Source of the DNA: Adineta vaga
Taxonomy: Eukaryota > Rotifera
Reading direction: 5' to 3'
Length of the DNA stretch: 64,000 nucleotides
NCBI GenBank assembly: GCA_021613535.1
Contig: CP075495.1
Span: 7,378,001-7,442,000 of the forward strand
Positions 1-16,847 of the stretch are shown piece after piece. Under the pieces are notes generated by a model. The model had not been told where the DNA came from. It made no database searches and saw nothing but the letters and a program-made list of their open reading frames with translations. The position numbers were made by a program, and so were the translations under genes. How positions within the stretch are numbered: the stretch's first letter is position 1; the number at the start of each line of letters is the position of its first letter.

Positions 1-3000
1 ACTAATCATCTACCAAAACCATGGGCATATCTACGTAAACCAACTGTACATGAAGTAAATTTTATTGAAACAATCAACTTTGAATCATTTTCTTCTATTC
101 TTAGAATGTTGATCATCGAATTCGTGAAGCAACGATAACTGAATGTGCAGTTGATCATGAAGTATTTAATAGAAACATGAGGTTTTTTTTCTTGTTTTTA
201 AGTCTAGTTATTTCTTTAGACACAATTTCTTGGTCGTTTACCTCCAGTTGTGAATGAACCAATCTCTGATGATCATGATTCTCCAGCCGGTGATATGAAA
301 ATTCAAAATTGGCGTGTTGGTCCAGCACGTTTATGGTATGATCACATAGGATTAAGTTTGGATTTATCTAATTATGATTATGGATTTAAATTGAAATCAT
401 CTCAAACGTTACAAACACAAATATCAAAAGAACAAATAGTAGACGAAGATGAATTACCAGGCAGTGCATCATTACCTGTGAATTTAATTCGTTGGGAAGA
501 TGATATTATCTATGATACAACAGTAGTACGTGAAAAATTAGATCTCAATACACCCAAAATACGCTATTGCGGTTGGGTACCAACTACGAATTATCGTTCG
601 TTAGCAAGTTTTCAAAAGAGTGTTTTTGGTATGAAATTTATCAATCATTAAAAAAGGCATACTGAATTAACTATTAATATTCTTTTTATTTCAGGTAAAA
701 ATGTTGATTATCTGGAAAATGGAAATGGTAAGATTGCAACGAATTTCCATGTTATTTTTAAAAGTGAAAAAATTATTTTAGATGATGATACAAAATATAA
801 ATCTTGGTATTCAATCTTTCCAATTGATAATTATGATTTAATGTATGGTGATTGGGAAAAAGATATTATTATTGATCCAGAAGTATGATTGATTGGCATT
901 ACCTTATCTTTGTTTGATTTAATTCCATTTTTTAGAATATGGAACGAATACGTGAACCATCCGAATTAATTCTTGATGAAAATGATGATCATTTAATTTT
1001 CGAAATACCTACGGATCCGAGTGATTGTCAAACTCGTCAACAACAACGTAATCGAGATTTACGCGAAAAAATCGATCCAAATACATCGATTAGTCCAACA
1101 AAAACTGGCAAAGGTCCACATAAAGTAAATTGAAATTTTTGTAAGCAAAAATTCTTGATCAATGTGGTTTTTCTCTCTTCAAGGACACACGAGGACGTGT
1201 CACACGAAAAGTTCTGACTGGTAGTGGTTTATTAAAAGACACAGAAGATAATGATGATGATCCTAATGATCAAACTGATAGTCCAAAGAATGATTTTTGG
1301 AATTTATCGAATGATGAATATTATAATCCCAGATTGATTGATTCCGTTGGTAAAAATCTTGGTTCACTTAATCTTCAAGTAAGTCAATTTTTTTCTTCTT
1401 TAAAAAGACTCGTTTTATATGCTTGGATTGTTTTCAGCATGCAACACCTGCCGTTGAACTCTGTCCTCAACTATTTCCTACGCATTTGAATGCAACAAAA
1501 TTACGTCATTTTCATCGACCAACAATCAAAAAAGTTCACGGAAAATTAAAACCTGGAGAATATCATCCTGTTCAATCTATTCAAAAACTTGCTGAAACAC
1601 GTGCTATTGTAAATTTCTTTGTTTTGTCTTTTTCGATTTTTATTTCATTATTTCCTTTTTAGGAGAGAGAAAAAGAACGACAAGCCTATGGTGGTGGCGA
1701 AATGTTCTATATGCGTCGTTTACAAGATTTAAGTGGTTTAGATAGTGATGTAATTCTTGCTGAATACAGCGAACAATATCCACCGTTATTAAATCAAATT
1801 GGTATGGCTACAAGAATCAAAAATTATTATAAAAAAGTCAGTTATTTATTCATCAAAAATATTAACAATGATTTGATTTTGTCATAATTTAGAAACCAGG
1901 AAAGCAAGATAATCCTCCAATGTTCGATTATGGCGAAATTGCCTATGCTCATACTTCACCATTTCAAGCTGATATGCTTCCGGGAGAAGTTTTACAAGTA
2001 AGAAAATCTTTGAATAGATTTCGAGTGATTTTCATTTTGTTTTTGACATAATTAGACATTTGAAAATCATATGTTTCGAGCACCAATCTTTAATCATGAA
2101 CTATCACCTACTGATTTTCTAATTCTTCGTACAAAACAAAATTATCATATAAGAAATGTAAAAAATATTTTTACAATTGGTCAACAATGTCCATTACAAG
2201 AAGTTCCTGGACCGAATTCAAAACGTGCAAATATATTTGCGAGAGATTTTCTTCAAGCATATATATTTCGTTTGTTTTGGAAAAGTCGTGATAAACCACC
2301 AAGAATTAAAATGGAAGATGTGAGAAGAGCTTTTCCACAAAATGCAGAGAATAGTATTAGAAAACGTTTAAAAATGAGTTCAGATTTCAAACGAACAGGA
2401 GGTTTGTTGTCTTGTAATGTTTTTTTTAAGTTTCTTTTGTTATATGATTTCATAGGTGTACATTGTAATTGGTGGGTATTGAGAAATGATTTTCGACTAC
2501 CAAGTCAAGAAGAAATTCGACAATTAGTAACACCCGAACAATGCTGTGCTTATTATAGTATGCAAGCAGCAGAACAACGATTAAAAGGTAAATATTTCTC
2601 GCAGGAGTATGTTCTATACAGATTGATAAGAAAATATCTATTGTCATAATATTTGATGATAAGATATCGAACTGTAATCTTAGAATAAAAACTGACTTGC
2701 TTTTGTTATTGTAGATGCTGGTTATGGTGAAAAAGTTCTTTTCGCTGCAGTAGATGAAGAAGCAGCTGATGAAAATGATCAAAACAAAATTGAAGATGAA
2801 GTATGATGCTATTATGAATTTGTTGTTTTGTAGAAATAGTTTTTCTCTAGGTAAAATGTGCTCCTTGGCATACAACAAAAGCATATCTTGATTCACTAAA
2901 AGGAAAATGTTGGTTACAATTACGTGGTTTTGCAGATCCGACAGGATGTGGTGAAGGATATTCATATGTTCGTGTTTCAAATAAACCAAATGCTCGAGTA

Positions 3001-6000
3001 AGTGATTTCTAATCTTTTGATATCAATTATTTTTCGATTTATATATTATTTGTATCTCTTTAGGAACCAGAAGCTGAAGTTGCACAAGCAAAAAAAATGG
3101 TTACAGGAACGGATGCTGATTTACGTCGTCTTCATTTGAAAGATGCAAAGAAACTTTTGAATAAATTTGGTGTAACAGATAGTTCAGTCCGAAATCTTTC
3201 TCGTTGGCAAATTATTGATATTGTTCGAACAATGTCAACACAACGTGCACGTGATGGAGAAGAGGGTGGTAAGTATTCCATATCAATCAACATTTCAATT
3301 GAATCTTTATTGTGTTATTAGCTGCGATGGCAAAATTTGCTCGTGGAAGTCGATATAGTCAAATGGAATATCAAGAGAAATACAAAGAAGATTGTCGGAA
3401 AATTTTCGAAGGACAAAATAAAACTTTATCATCAAATCATTTAACTTCAACGGATAATGAAACAAGTGGTGATGAAGATTCTGATGTAGATGAAATGACG
3501 AAGAATCTTGAATCAATGTTAGAACCAACTGTTTCGAAACAATCAATAGATATGAAATCACATGCCAATAATACAGATACAACGAAAAAATCAGTATGTC
3601 AACTAAAACAAATTTGAAATCATATTATTTTTATTTGTAGAGTAACCGAGTCTTGAGAATTATTCGTACATATGTTGATGATAATGGACGAGAACATCAA
3701 CGTGTTGAAACTGTACGTAAACCAATGGTCGTTGAAGCTTATTCGAAAATACGTACAACAAAAGATAATGATTTCATGTAAATCTTTTTTCCTATATGAA
3801 ATCTAATTTCTTATTTTTTCGAAATACTTATTTATATTTTAGTCGTCAATTTTTTGCTCTCGATGAAGATCAACGTGAAAGTTTACGTCGTGAACGTCGT
3901 CGTTTACAAGAACAATTACGTCGTGTTCGTCGACAAGATCGTTTACAACAACGTAATACAACAACACCATTAAATACAATCGATGGTCACCATTCTCCTT
4001 CATCACGATCATCAAATCCTTCACCCATTCGTAATTTACCAGCATCAAAATTACCACTTGATTCGGATACATATATGAAAGAAGGCAATACATTAGATGA
4101 TAATCGTACAGATTTATTTATGGAGAATAGTCATCATATCACATCAGCAAGTCAATTATTATCAACGTCGTTAGACAATTTAAATAGTAATAGTCAATCA
4201 GGATTTGCTCATTACTTTAGTTCAACATCATTTGGAGAAGAAGGACAAGAAAACAACGACATGATTAGTCCAACAGCATCAACAACAAATCCTTCGGATC
4301 CATCGGCAACACAAAAGAAAAGAAAAAAATCGGAAAAAGATCTTAAATGGGTAGGTTTTTTTCTCTATTAGAAATGCTTTATTGTTTGACTCGATGTGAA
4401 TGGATCATTATCGTGTAAATTTTCAACGAGACTCTACTGATACGCAGATCAAACTTGTAATCTATATCTTTAACGAATCTCTTTTGCTCTTAGATGTTAC
4501 AAATATCGTAGAGTTTTTATAGACAATATACAATATTGTTCAAAATGTTTTCATTTTTTTCCTTAGCTTAAATGTGGTGCATGCGGTGCTCAAGGTCATA
4601 TGCGAACGAATCGAGTTTGTCCAATGTATGGAAAAACAACCGGTGGAAATGGACAAAACAATATTAGTGTTGATAATGAAGATGCACAACATAGTTTTGA
4701 TGTATCAGCACTTGAAAACAATGCATCTATGAATATTGGAGATGTGTCCGTGAAGATGGTTGAAGGTGGTGGTACAAAATTAATATTTGCAAAAAATGTT
4801 CTTGATAAGTAAGTAAACTGATAAATTCTTTATGTGAAAGAACATTTTTCAATGATTATTTATCAGAGTATCATCAAAAGATCCTTCGAAAAGATCAAAG
4901 AAAACAAAAGGCTCCAAATCCTCATTAACTGGTCTCGATGTAACAGGAGATGGTGATGAATCAACAACGAATAGTCAATCGAATCCAATGATGTCACATA
5001 TGAATACAGATCGACCACCAACTCCTCCACCTATTGTTCATGTATCAAAAATGCAATTTATTCCACCAATAAAATCTTCATCCTCGTCTCCACCAGTTAA
5101 TTTAACTTATACACCAAAATCGAGTGGTACATTAAAAACAACTTTATCACATACAGGAAATAGACGTAAAAGTTCGACAACACCAACGATTGCTGATAAT
5201 AATTTCAGACATAATCAAAGTTATGTGAGTACAACTCCAACAACAACATTTCGTCAACAACCAACTTCAACACCGTTATCAACTGGTCCACTGGGTACAA
5301 TGTTTTCCTTTCCACCGAATACACCAACAACACCAACGCCATCATCAGCAGGTATTGATTATTTGGATAAACGTGCAAGAACTGTTCAGAGAAGACGAAT
5401 CGATCCACTTGTTAGTTTTGCTACTTTACTTGAAAGTATTCTCAATGAACTTCGTGATATGCCAGAAGTAAGTCATCTATTTCTTTACTTTCCTTTCCTG
5501 TCAAATAAAGAATTCAAATGGTATCATTCTAGGCAAACATGTTTTTAGCACCAGTCAACTCTCGATCATATCCTGCTTATTATGAAGTTATAAAAAATCC
5601 AGTTGATTTACAAACCATTCGTCAACGTGTCCTTGCTCATACGTATACTACTCGTGAAGAATTTCTAAATGATATACGACAATTAGTTGAAAATAGTCGT
5701 CAATTTAATGGAGAATATGATCAAATAACACGTGATGCTCAAACAATATTTGCTGCATGTTTTCAAAAATTTGCTGCTGTAAAGAGAAGCAATTTAAACG
5801 TTTTTATTTTATCTTCTTGTTTCGCCTTTTTAGAATGAAGATAAACTGATGAAATTAGAGAAAGCAATCAATCCTTTATTAGATGATGATTTTCATGTGG
5901 GTATATCACATTTATTTGAACGTATATTAACGGATCATTTGATGAATGTTGAAAATTCTTGGCCATTTCATCATGCAGTCAATAAACTTCGTTTTAAAGA

Positions 6001-6914
6001 CTATTATGATATTGTTAAAACACCCATGGATTTAGAAAAAATCAAAAATGTAAAAGATCTTTATTCAATATATTAATTTGCAAGATCATTTCTTTCTTCT
6101 TTTTTTAGAACATTCTTAAACATATTTATCGTTCACGTACAGCAATGTTAGCTGATGTTAATCTATTATATACAAACAGTGTACAGTACAATGGTGAAAA
6201 TCATTCAATTACAGCTATTGCATCAAAAATAGTACAGACATGTAAAGAACAATTTAGTGAACATGCTGAACAATTTGATGCACTTGAACGAAATCTTGAG
6301 CAACAAGCGTTAGGAACATCGAAAAGTGTTGATCAACAATCGAATGATATTGGATGGCAACAAATGATGACAACAGAAACGATGTCTAATTTTGCATTTA
6401 ATGCTTTAGTATCAGGTTAGTCAAGAAAATGAAAAATTCCTCCTTTTTGATACCATTGTTCTGTTTTTTTCTCAATATGATTTTTAGAATCAGATGAACA
6501 CACTGACTTACATAGTCCGACAACACCTGGTATGTCACTTGAAACATTTATTGCACGTGAACTTTCAGCAATGGAACAAAATATCCAAGCAATGGAAGCC
6601 CAAACTAATGAATCTAATGATGATGCAGAACGTGAAACTACTGAACCAACAACAACAGAAGATATTTTAGGTAAAAAATGTCGTTCTTACTTTTTAAATA
6701 GATCATTTGTTATTTATTTAATCTAAATATTGCAGGTGATATCAGTGAATCTGATACATCCGATGATGATGATGATTCACAAGTTCATCATCCTACTAAT
6801 TCAGCAACAAATGATACATCTGAACAATCTCACCATTCTAAAAAACGCTTGAAAACAACTCATACAACATCAACCGATGCAGCTGCACTTCAATTATCTG
6901 AAGATGAACTCTAA
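1..6914 (+). CDS. TAF1: TFIID subunit 1 (TAF1), 5' end outside window
   Basis: Largest TFIID subunit, a nuclear scaffold for RNA polymerase II pre-initiation. The exons read in order as the TAF1 family: the TAF7-binding core region ([14 protein letters not shown] near 310, [20 protein letters not shown] near 1755, [18 protein letters not shown] near 2180, [19 protein letters not shown] near 2275), [10 protein letters not shown] near 3105, a CX2CX4HX4C zinc knuckle ([16 protein letters not shown], 4575-4622), then two bromodomains. The bromodomains (about 5395-5790 and 5850-6290) keep the acetyl-lysine asparagine as FNG and YNG, and are joined by [15 protein letters not shown]. The tail is acidic and ends LSEDEL. 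Introns are short GT-AG, mostly 50-65 bases. The N-terminal TBP-inhibiting region would lie upstream of base 1. A poly(A) signal AATAAA sits at 6973. Identification is secure; individual exon edges were read by eye. Confidence 0.97.
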
Positions 6915-6972
6915 ATCTTTTATTTTGTTTATAAATATATACAAATGTATGTCCTTTCTTTTTTCGTATGAT

Positions 6973-6978
6973 AATAAA
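6973..6978 (+). promoter_or_regulatory. Poly(A) signal of TAF1
   Basis: AATAAA 59 bases after the TAF1 stop codon and 55 bases before the next start codon. It shows how tightly the two genes are packed. Confidence 0.5.
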
Positions 6979-7032
6979 TAAACAAGATTAAAATAATTTC
7001 TTTAATTTTTAACAAATTATTTAACTTTTAAG

Positions 7033-8647
7033 ATGTCATCTGAGATTTTTGACGTGTTAATTATTGGCGGTGGTCTATCTGGTCTGTCGGCAGGAAACTA
7101 TCTATTCGATCATAATGTAAAACATTTTCGAATTCTTGAAGCTCGTGATCGTGTAGGAGGTCGAACATGCACAATTGATTATAATCAACATTCCGTTGAT
7201 GTTGGTGGTGCATATGTTGGCCCTTTTCAAAATCGTATTCTTCGATTAGCACGTGAATTTGGTATTCGTACTTATCGAGTTGATTACAAAGGAAAAAATA
7301 TTCTAACACTTTCCAATGGAAATCGATCCGTATATACAGGAACGATTCCAACTAATATAGGTATATTTTCATTACTTGACGTTAATTATTTACTATGTCG
7401 AACACAAGAATTATGTGAACAAATATCAAATCTTGCACCATGGTCAAATGAAATTTTATCCGAAAAATATGATGGTGTTACTGTCGAAGATTGGGTTCAG
7501 ACATTATCCGAAACGGAAGCAGGAAAAGAACTTTATCGAACTGCTGCTCGTATAGTACTTTGTGTTGAACCAAGTGAAGTATCAATGTTTGCTTGGCTAA
7601 CATATATTAACAATGGATTAGGAGTTATGCGTTTGTTTGAAGTTGATAATGGTGCACAAGAACGAAAATTTTTCGGTGGATCACAACAAATATCAGATCG
7701 TTTACGTACCAAATTAGGTACTGATCGTGTATTACTTAATCATGTTGTTAAACACGTACAATGGTCTCCAACAGGAGATCTAGTTAAAATTACATGTGAT
7801 AATAATGAACAATTTTCTTGTCGTCATTTAATTATCGCTTTAGCTCCATCACTCTACAAAACAATTCAATTTGAACCTGAATTACCTGAAAAAAAACGCG
7901 AAGCAACTGAACGCATGTATATGGGTTCAATTATTAAAACAATTACAGTATATGAACGACCCTATTGGAAAGAGATTGGTTTTTCTGGAAGTATACTTGA
8001 TACGGCACATGCATTAAATCCGGTGATCTTTTCTTATGATGATTCATCTGATCAAGATCGTTTCTATGCTATAATGGGTTTTAGTTGCTGATTCTAGTCG
8101 TAAATGGGCGAAATTAACAAAAGATGAACGTCGTCGAGCTGTTTGTGATCAATATGCACGTGCATTTCAATGTAATGATATGATTACCGGTTGTCGAGAA
8201 TATATCGAACAAGATTGGTCTGCTGAACAATTTAGTGGTGGTTGTTATACAGATATCATGCCTAAACAAGTACTATCATCATTACGAGAACAACTTTGGA
8301 CATCATGTGGAAATAATGGACAATTAGTTTTTGCTGGTACTGAATTAGCAACACGATTTTCGGGATATATGGATGGAGCAGTACAAGCAGGAGAAAAGGC
8401 AGCATTTGAAATCATGACAAAATATATGAAAACAAAGAGTGAACATTCATCCTTGAAATGGATAGATGAAGAACCAGTCGACGATAGGGAAGAATGTCGA
8501 TCAACCGATATTACTAAATTAATGTATGGGCCATCAAAAATTGAAATGTTATTACCTAAAGCATCAACAGTAAAATCTATTTTGAAAGTGGCTAGTATTG
8601 GTCTTATTGGCTTAGCAGCAATTATTATCAAGGCACGATATTTTTGA
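7033..8647 (+). CDS. Monoamine oxidase-like flavin amine oxidase, one frameshift
   Basis: FAD-dependent amine oxidase of the MAO A/B type, which oxidatively deaminates amines at the mitochondrial outer membrane. The N-terminus has the dinucleotide-binding motif VLIIGGGLSGLSAG followed by LEARDRVGGRT. The second half has SGGCYT, whose cysteine carries the covalent FAD in MAO, then AGTELATRFSGYMDGAVQAG and a C-terminal hydrophobic anchor (VASIGLIGLAAIIIKARYF). The gene has no intron, unlike its neighbours, and starts only 118 bases after TAF1. The reading frame breaks near 8083: the first frame ends in a TGA at 8089-8091, while skipping one base (A8083) restores VADSSRKWAKL and runs to 8647. 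It could be a recent pseudogene, an assembly error, a frameshift allele or a recoded gene. An AATAAA at 8737 fits as its poly(A) signal. Confidence 0.9.
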
Positions 8648-9257
8648 CCATGAGAAAGAAGCAATTACTCCAATTTTCAATATATTTTTCATTTTGACTT
8701 TTTCTAATATTTCTTATGATAGTTATTAACTTTCTGAATAAAATCTAAGGTATAGATATTCAATTCTATTCTCATAGTTACTTGATATTCCAAAGAGTGT
8801 CGCTAGTTGTCAATTGTATTTTTTTAATATTTATTTGAAATAATGGATATATTGAATGACAAAGAATCGTTTTGATAAAAAAGAACAAGATTGACATTTA
8901 AAGAAAAATTTAATTCAAATAAAATTCAATCGAAGTCAATTCTGATTGCTTGATTTGATGCTTTTTGTATAGATGATGTATGAGTCATTGCACATCAAAT
9001 GGTAACTGTTCATTTTAAATTGTTATTTTCCGCGGGTTAGAAAGATTTGTTTAATGGATGATGAAAAGATTTCATTTGAACTCAATCATTCTGACTGATA
9101 CACACAATTGAAAGATCCATATTCGATTGCACATCTATGAAAAGTTGCGATCAAAATGAATTGACATCTCTATACTATAATTTCAAATGACTTTTCTATT
9201 CTATTTCTTTTCTTTCTAGATTTGGTTATACGGTTGTAGTATTAACATCTGCTTCCA
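8648..9257. other. Intergenic, MAO-like to MBT gene
   Basis: AT-rich. It holds the AATAAA at 8737-8742 for the upstream gene. TTTCTAG at about 9214-9220, just before the MBT gene start, could be the acceptor of a 5' UTR intron. I see no further gene. Confidence 0.5.
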
Positions 9258-11423
<2,166 letters not shown>

Positions 11424-12758
11424 CGATTGTTTGCTTACAACGAAAAGATCTACATTTAGTTCATATCACATACATCTTGATCCATGACATAGCCGACATT
11501 TTTAACGAGATCATATTTCTGACGTAAATGTATATAAAAAAGATGATTTTGTTGTAAATGTAGTGATGGCGAAGAAGATTGTCTTTCATTTTGTTTTTTC
11601 TCTTCTCATTTTGTTTTCTATATGTATGTAAAAAGACATATGTTTTCATTAGAGTAGCAAATAGAAGAACGACATTGTTTTACTAAAAAAAACTTAGTTT
11701 TTGATTATACATTTCTTGTACAACACAGGTGCTTTGATTTCTTCGTCATTCGTCGGTTTTTTTAATACTGTGATGTACTTGAATATAGTTGTGTGTGATT
11801 CAAATACAAGATCGAGTTAATCAAATGGTCACTTGATTGAATAACTTGTTTCTTGACTTCCTAATATGTCTCTTCTCTTTTTCCTTGTAAACGTGTGTGC
11901 GTGTGTTCTCTCAATAGAACAGTTTTCGATACTGCGAGAGACAATACTTGGATGTTTGTTTTGTTCAATTATCTTTTCTCTTTGTCATTATCTGCTATTT
12001 TGTTTAGTAAATATGGTAGTATCATAATTGTTTAGAGCGAAACATCAGAAATAAAGATAAAATCATTGTGAATCAATGTATTGATATGTGAGAGATAAGT
12101 TATCTATATTTATAGCAACAGACATGTTTTCAATAAATATGTGTCTGTGAAATTGTTATGACAAAAAATAAGGTGAGAACAACTATTACCACATGAAAAC
12201 ATTCTTTAATTATGATATGAATATTTTATTACGATGATAGATATATTCCAACTGTACTAAATAATAACACCAGATGAATGCTATAGATTTTTATATTGAC
12301 AGAGTACACTCAATCTGATAATATATCCTCCCATGCTCGTATTTTTTATATGCATTTAGCATAGTATACTTTCAATGAAGTTTATTCTTAAACTAAAACA
12401 TGGATTCATGTCAAAAGTACAATAGTAGACACTTAATATCTTCCAGTTACTAGTGACCTCCAACTGGCCATCATGAATATAGAATGATTCTGATTCGTTC
12501 GTTGTATACGATATGTTTTATATATTGAAGTAAAAAAATCGTGAAAGTAAAATCATGCGACAAGTAATTACGACAATGTTTTGCAATTCTTCTCAATAAC
12601 AAAATAATAAAACCACAACAAGGTTATACAATAAATCTTGAAAATTGTGTTCCTTTTCTAATCATTTTTATTGATAAAATAGATTACAAAAAGAAAAAGC
12701 CGACTATTATTTTTACTTTTTAGATCATCCGTGATAAAAAGTGAATTGAAATAGAAGA
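11424..12758. other. Intergenic, MBT gene to macroH2A
   Basis: AT-rich sequence with no coding signal I can support. It must hold the 3' end of the MBT gene and the macroH2A promoter. I recognise no repeat family. Confidence 0.5.
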
Positions 12759-14283
<1,525 letters not shown>

Positions 14284-14477
14284 TCAAGTAGCAAAATGAT
14301 AACAGTGATTAATTCGTGTGTGATAGCTTTTAATGTATAATCGTTGCTTTACGTTTTTGTAAATGGTGTGATTTCAATGTATTTGAGAAGAAAAAAAAAT
14401 GACAAATATATACTATTTTTCGAATTATTTAAATGAGAAACAAATTCTATATGTTATTCTAATTTTAGAAATATCAA

Positions 14478-16458
14478 ATGACAGATGAAAATTCCATATT
14501 AACTAATCTTGAAGATATATTTTTTCTTGATTCTCATTCATCTAAACAATATCTTGTTAAACTTTCTTCTACTGTTATTTCCATCATTCCACAAAACAAT
14601 GATCATAATCGTACACGTTTGATTTCAATTGATGATATCTACGGATGTTTATATATGAAAGCAAGAAGAAATGCAATTCAATGTCATTTAGTATTATATT
14701 TATATGCATTACAAAGAACAAAACTTTGTAATACACCTGTAACAAAAAATGAAACTCTACGTCGATCACAACAAGTTTTAACCTATGCAAAATTTCATGA
14801 TTTTGAAACTAATCTTAGTGAAATAATACGATGGCATCGATTGATAACTTCTGCAATTTATTTCAGACGAAATCTTCCTCGTAAGTTTGATAAAATTTAC
14901 TAGGATTAAAACAAAAGTCTTGAAACTTGTTTTTCTTATGATATTATAGCTGATATTGTCATGACCAAACGGGATAAACGTGTATTAGTTTTTGTAAATC
15001 CAGCAGGTGGTGCTGGTAAAGCTTATCGTCTTGTTATGGAACATGCCATTGGTGTATGGAGTGAAGCTGAATTGAACCATCAGATTATTGTGACAGGTAT
15101 ACGAACAACATCAAATTAAATCATTGCTTTTATTTTGTCAGATGAGAGAAATCACTATATTTTGTACACCTATTAAATTTGATTTGATTTAGAATATGCT
15201 GGTCATGCTCGTGATTATGTTCGAACTATTCAACTGGCTGATTGGAGTGGTATTGTTTTAGCATCTGGTGATGGTCTTATCTATGAGGTAGATCGTTTCT
15301 TCTTCTTTTTGTCTTCTATCACACTTGTCTATGTTATTCTTCTATGAACAGGTTATCAATGGTCTTATGAGTCGATCTGATTGGCAGGAAGCTCTTCAAT
15401 TACCTATTGGACATTTACCATGTGGTTCAGGAAATGCGTTTATCACAAATATTATACGTTATAGCAAGTAAGAGATTATTTTTCTTAATGTAATTATCTA
15501 ATCGTTTCATTTCTAGACAACCGATTATGAATTCAACGAAAAAATTTGTCGTACAAGCTGCAATACTTATTGCTACACATCATATCATTCCATTTGATTT
15601 AGCTGTTATTTATACATGTGATGCTCAACGACTTTTTTCATTTCTTTGTGTTGAATGGGGTATTATTGCTGATGTTGACTGTGATAGTGAAAAATATCGT
15701 TTTCTTGGTAGATATAGAATTTCATTTGTAATTTCGTTCATTCAAAAAGTTTCTTTCCTTTCGTATGATTTATAAAGGTGAAGCACGTTTTACAGTTGAA
15801 GCCGTCAAACGAATACTTCGTAAGTGAAAATGATTTCATTTGACTTTCATCTATTCTATCTATTTAGAACCACGTGTTTATAATGGTTATATTGATTATA
15901 TTCCATACGAATCAGCTGAGACAGCAGTTGACAGTGACCAGTCACCATTAAATAGATCGACGACTGAATTTCATCGTCATCTGGTACCATTTAATGAAGT
16001 TATTCCAACTGATTCAACAACAACTAAATGGCGACGAATCAATGGTCCATTTGCTCATGTATTAATTACATCAAAAGCGTCAATATCAAAAGATGTAGTT
16101 GCATCTCCACAATCAACTCTTTCTGATGGTTATTTGACATTACAATTCATACGTTCCGATGGTCTAACACGTACAAATCTTGCTAAAACATTCACAAAAT
16201 TATCTGATGGAAGTCATTTTGATTTCAATTTTGTTGAATGGATGCGCATTCGTGCATTTCGAATTGTACCTAACGAAACAGATGGAAATCTCATGGTCGA
16301 TGGAGAAAAAGTCCCTTATGGTAAATTGACCTCAACGTACATTTTAAAATCTTGATTTCATTGTTAATTTAGGCCCAATTCAAGGTGAAATTCTACCAGG
16401 TATAGCTCGATGTATGGGCAAAGAACCAAATCTCACTCGAGCATCGATAAATCTTTGA
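14478..16458 (+). CDS. SPHK: Sphingosine kinase
   Basis: Phosphorylates sphingosine to sphingosine-1-phosphate. Exons: 14478-14880, 14950-15096, 15193-15287, 15352-15467, 15517-15707, 15778-15819, 15868-16320 and 16373-16458. Motifs in order: RVLVFVNPAGGAGKA (nucleotide-binding loop), TEYAGHARDYV, SGDGLIYEVINGLMSRSDW, LPCGSGNAF, WGIIADVDCDSEKYRFLGEARF, a variable insert, then GYLTLQFIRSDGLTRTNL and VDGEKVPYGPIQGEILPG at the C-terminus. This order and the insert before the C-terminal strands match animal SPHK1/2 rather than ceramide kinase. The first 130 residues are family-typical but weakly conserved. No signal peptide or membrane helix is visible. Confidence 0.95.
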
Positions 16459-16522
16459 ATCTGCTTATTTTGTTTTTCACTCTTTGTTACTCAGATACGC
16501 TATTATCTGTCAAACTGAATGT

Positions 16523-16547
16523 GTATATATATATATATATATATATG
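16523..16547. repeat. (TA)n microsatellite
   Basis: Uninterrupted alternating T and A, about 12 units, just after the SPHK stop codon. Confidence 0.85.
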
Positions 16548-16796
16548 TAAATGTATTCATCTTCAAAAGGCAACACATTGTTTTTTCTTTTAAAGTTTTG
16601 TTTTTGTTAATAATCTCTTCTTTGAATTTGTATATTCTAAACGTACGTACTCATATTTTAAAATGACATTCTATAATCTGTCATTTAAAAATACTTCTGT
16701 CTTTCGATTTCATTTATTATTCACTTTCGTATTACGTTTTATTCATTTACTATTGAAATAAATTCTCATAGTTGAAATATCGGCATTGACAATTTC

Positions 16797-16847
16797 TCTT
16801 TGTTCTGATGAATAATTCTAATAAGACTATATTCATCTGAACAAAGA
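16797..16847. repeat. Inverted repeat, 18-bp stem with 15-base loop
   Basis: The arm at 16797-16814 (TCTTTGTTCTGATGAATA) is complementary to 16830-16847 with a single mismatch. The loop is 16815-16829. It lies about 340 bases after the SPHK stop, with no gene over it. Confidence 0.8.

Noticed and set aside
2450-2989. 179-codon minus-strand frame
   Set aside because: Antisense to conserved TAF1 exons and their introns, so the TAF1 reading is decisive.
8074-8100. Explaining the MAO frame break by a mini-intron
   Set aside because: No GT-AG pair spans the break without removing conserved residues. Omitting one base restores the family sequence exactly.
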